Source: Arthrobacter sp. (lineage in GTDB: Bacteria; Actinomycetota; Actinomycetes; Actinomycetales; Micrococcaceae). From it: a DNA stretch of 5,714 bases. Position 1 is the first letter of the stretch; each line of letters begins with the position of its first letter. Positions 5,371-5,714 of the stretch are shown piece by piece. The stretch spans positions 1-5,714 of the forward strand of contig JASLBS010000289.1 in the NCBI GenBank assembly GCA_030146405.1, given 5' to 3'. The notes below the pieces were generated by a model. That model was given only the letters and a program-made list of their open reading frames with translations, ran no database searches and was not told the DNA's origin. The translations under genes and the position numbers were made by a program.

Positions 5371-5714
5371 GTTCCCGGTTCTGAAGCCTGTAGCGTGACC
5401 GGTGGAGCAACTCACGCAGAACCGTTCCGTTACAACCTCTATTGAAGTCAGGCAGATACCATCCGTTTCAGGGCCCCTGTAGTACTCCCAAGTTTCATCC
5501 TGAGTCCGGTATAAGAACTGCCACTCGCTGGCCTCCATATCGCGGTCCTCGACCTCCGGGACGTTGTCGAAAACCTCGCTGGGCAAGGGATCCCCCACCG
5601 CTGGCGCCGGTAGAAGTAAGGCGGCGCTCGGCTCGGCACTGGGCTGCATTGTGCACGAGGAGAGGGCGAGACTCATGCCGAGCACCATAGGGATGATAAG
5701 CGCCTTGATTTCGC
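5308..5714 (-). CDS. Putative lipoprotein, frameshifted; N-terminus beyond window
   Basis: The frame enters from the right edge. It shows a signal-peptide core (KALIIPMVLGMSLAL) and lipobox L-S-S-C, with the lipidated cysteine codon at 5655-5653. An internal ATG at 5688 is possible, but it would give an n-region with no positive charge, so the true start is likely just outside the window, before K at 5706. The mature part begins with a Pro/Ala/Ser-rich linker (SAEPSAALLLPAPAV), then an acidic segment (EVEDRDMEASE) and a domain with WQFLYRTQDETWEYYRGPE and two cysteines (FCVSCS). This resembles actinobacterial surface lipoproteins of unknown function in general style only. The present end after 5310 is artificial: the 7-bp tandem repeat at 5364-5377 shifts the frame, and removing one copy extends the protein to 5244, giving 153 residues within the window. 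Confidence 0.7.
   Translation of the reverse strand, partial: EIKALIIPMVLGMSLALSSCTMQPSAEPSAALLLPAPAVGDPLPSEVFDNVPEVEDRDMEASEWQFLYRTQDETWEYYRGPETDGICLTSIEVVTERFCVSCSTGHATGFRTGNREQGKWGRFPCRIDFGYQAG
5364..5381. repeat. 7-bp tandem repeat GTTCCCG (two copies plus GTTC)
   Basis: Copies at 5364-5370 and 5371-5377 are identical and are followed by a partial GTTC. The repeat lies inside the lipoprotein gene exactly where the reading frame changes from the visible frame to the one with the good C-terminus. One unit of 7 bp shifts the frame by one base. Confidence 0.8.

Noticed and set aside
5028..5384. Plus-strand 118-codon frame with a short hydrophobic start
   Set aside because: There is no ribosome binding site, and most of it is antisense to the lipoprotein C-terminus; the hydrophobic part is only one short stretch.
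5409..5417. Single-base insertion (extra A in GTGAGTT, minus strand) as the cause of the lipoprotein frameshift
   Set aside because: It would also restore the downstream frame, but third-position GC in the stretch between here and 5377 favours the present frame, and the 7-bp tandem repeat gives a simpler mechanism.

Overview
The window looks like a piece of an actinobacterial chromosome. Coding regions are GC-rich, several starts are GTG or possibly leaderless, and the gene content is typical of that group: a TetR regulator, a CPBP protease, RimJ/RimL-type and other GNAT acetyltransferases, a small multidrug-efflux-like membrane protein and a lipoprotein with a clear lipobox. The genus cannot be named from the sequence alone. 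No rRNA, tRNA, CRISPR array, transposase or complete mobile element is visible.

Layout from left to right. Bases 1-667 (minus) hold most of a CPBP intramembrane metalloprotease whose C-terminus lies beyond the left edge. Bases 873-1445 (minus) encode a TetR-family repressor, divergent from a flavodoxin-fold NAD(P)H oxidoreductase at 1572-2213 (plus). The gap between them carries a 14-bp tandem array of CTACT-N3-RGTAR units that is probably the TetR operator. Just after the oxidoreductase, 2245-2382 holds a short open frame that looks like the N-terminal half of a YCII-type protein. A GNAT acetyltransferase follows at 2482-3000 (minus), then a small multidrug-efflux-like membrane protein (plus, body 3406-3831) whose natural 5' end, with a strong ribosome binding site and ATG at 3355, is separated from the body by an in-frame TAA. 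A RimJ/RimL-type GNAT lies at 4033-4599 (minus), a two-helix small membrane protein near 4743-5009 (plus), and a lipoprotein gene enters from the right edge (minus, 5308-5714).

The most informative feature is damage. The lipoprotein frame ends early at 5308, but removing one copy of a 7-bp tandem repeat (5364-5377) restores a continuous frame to a stop at 5244. That stop sits beside a perfect 28-bp palindrome, and a short ORF with a good ribosome binding site follows immediately. Together with the nonsense codon in the efflux gene and the YCII-like remnant, at least three loci in 5.7 kb look broken or recently changed. This points to local gene decay, slippage-prone variation or assembly error.

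The only clear functional unit is the TetR/oxidoreductase pair, in which the repressor probably controls itself and a quinone or electrophile reductase. The other genes look like independent accessory functions. I see no convincing novel multi-gene system.
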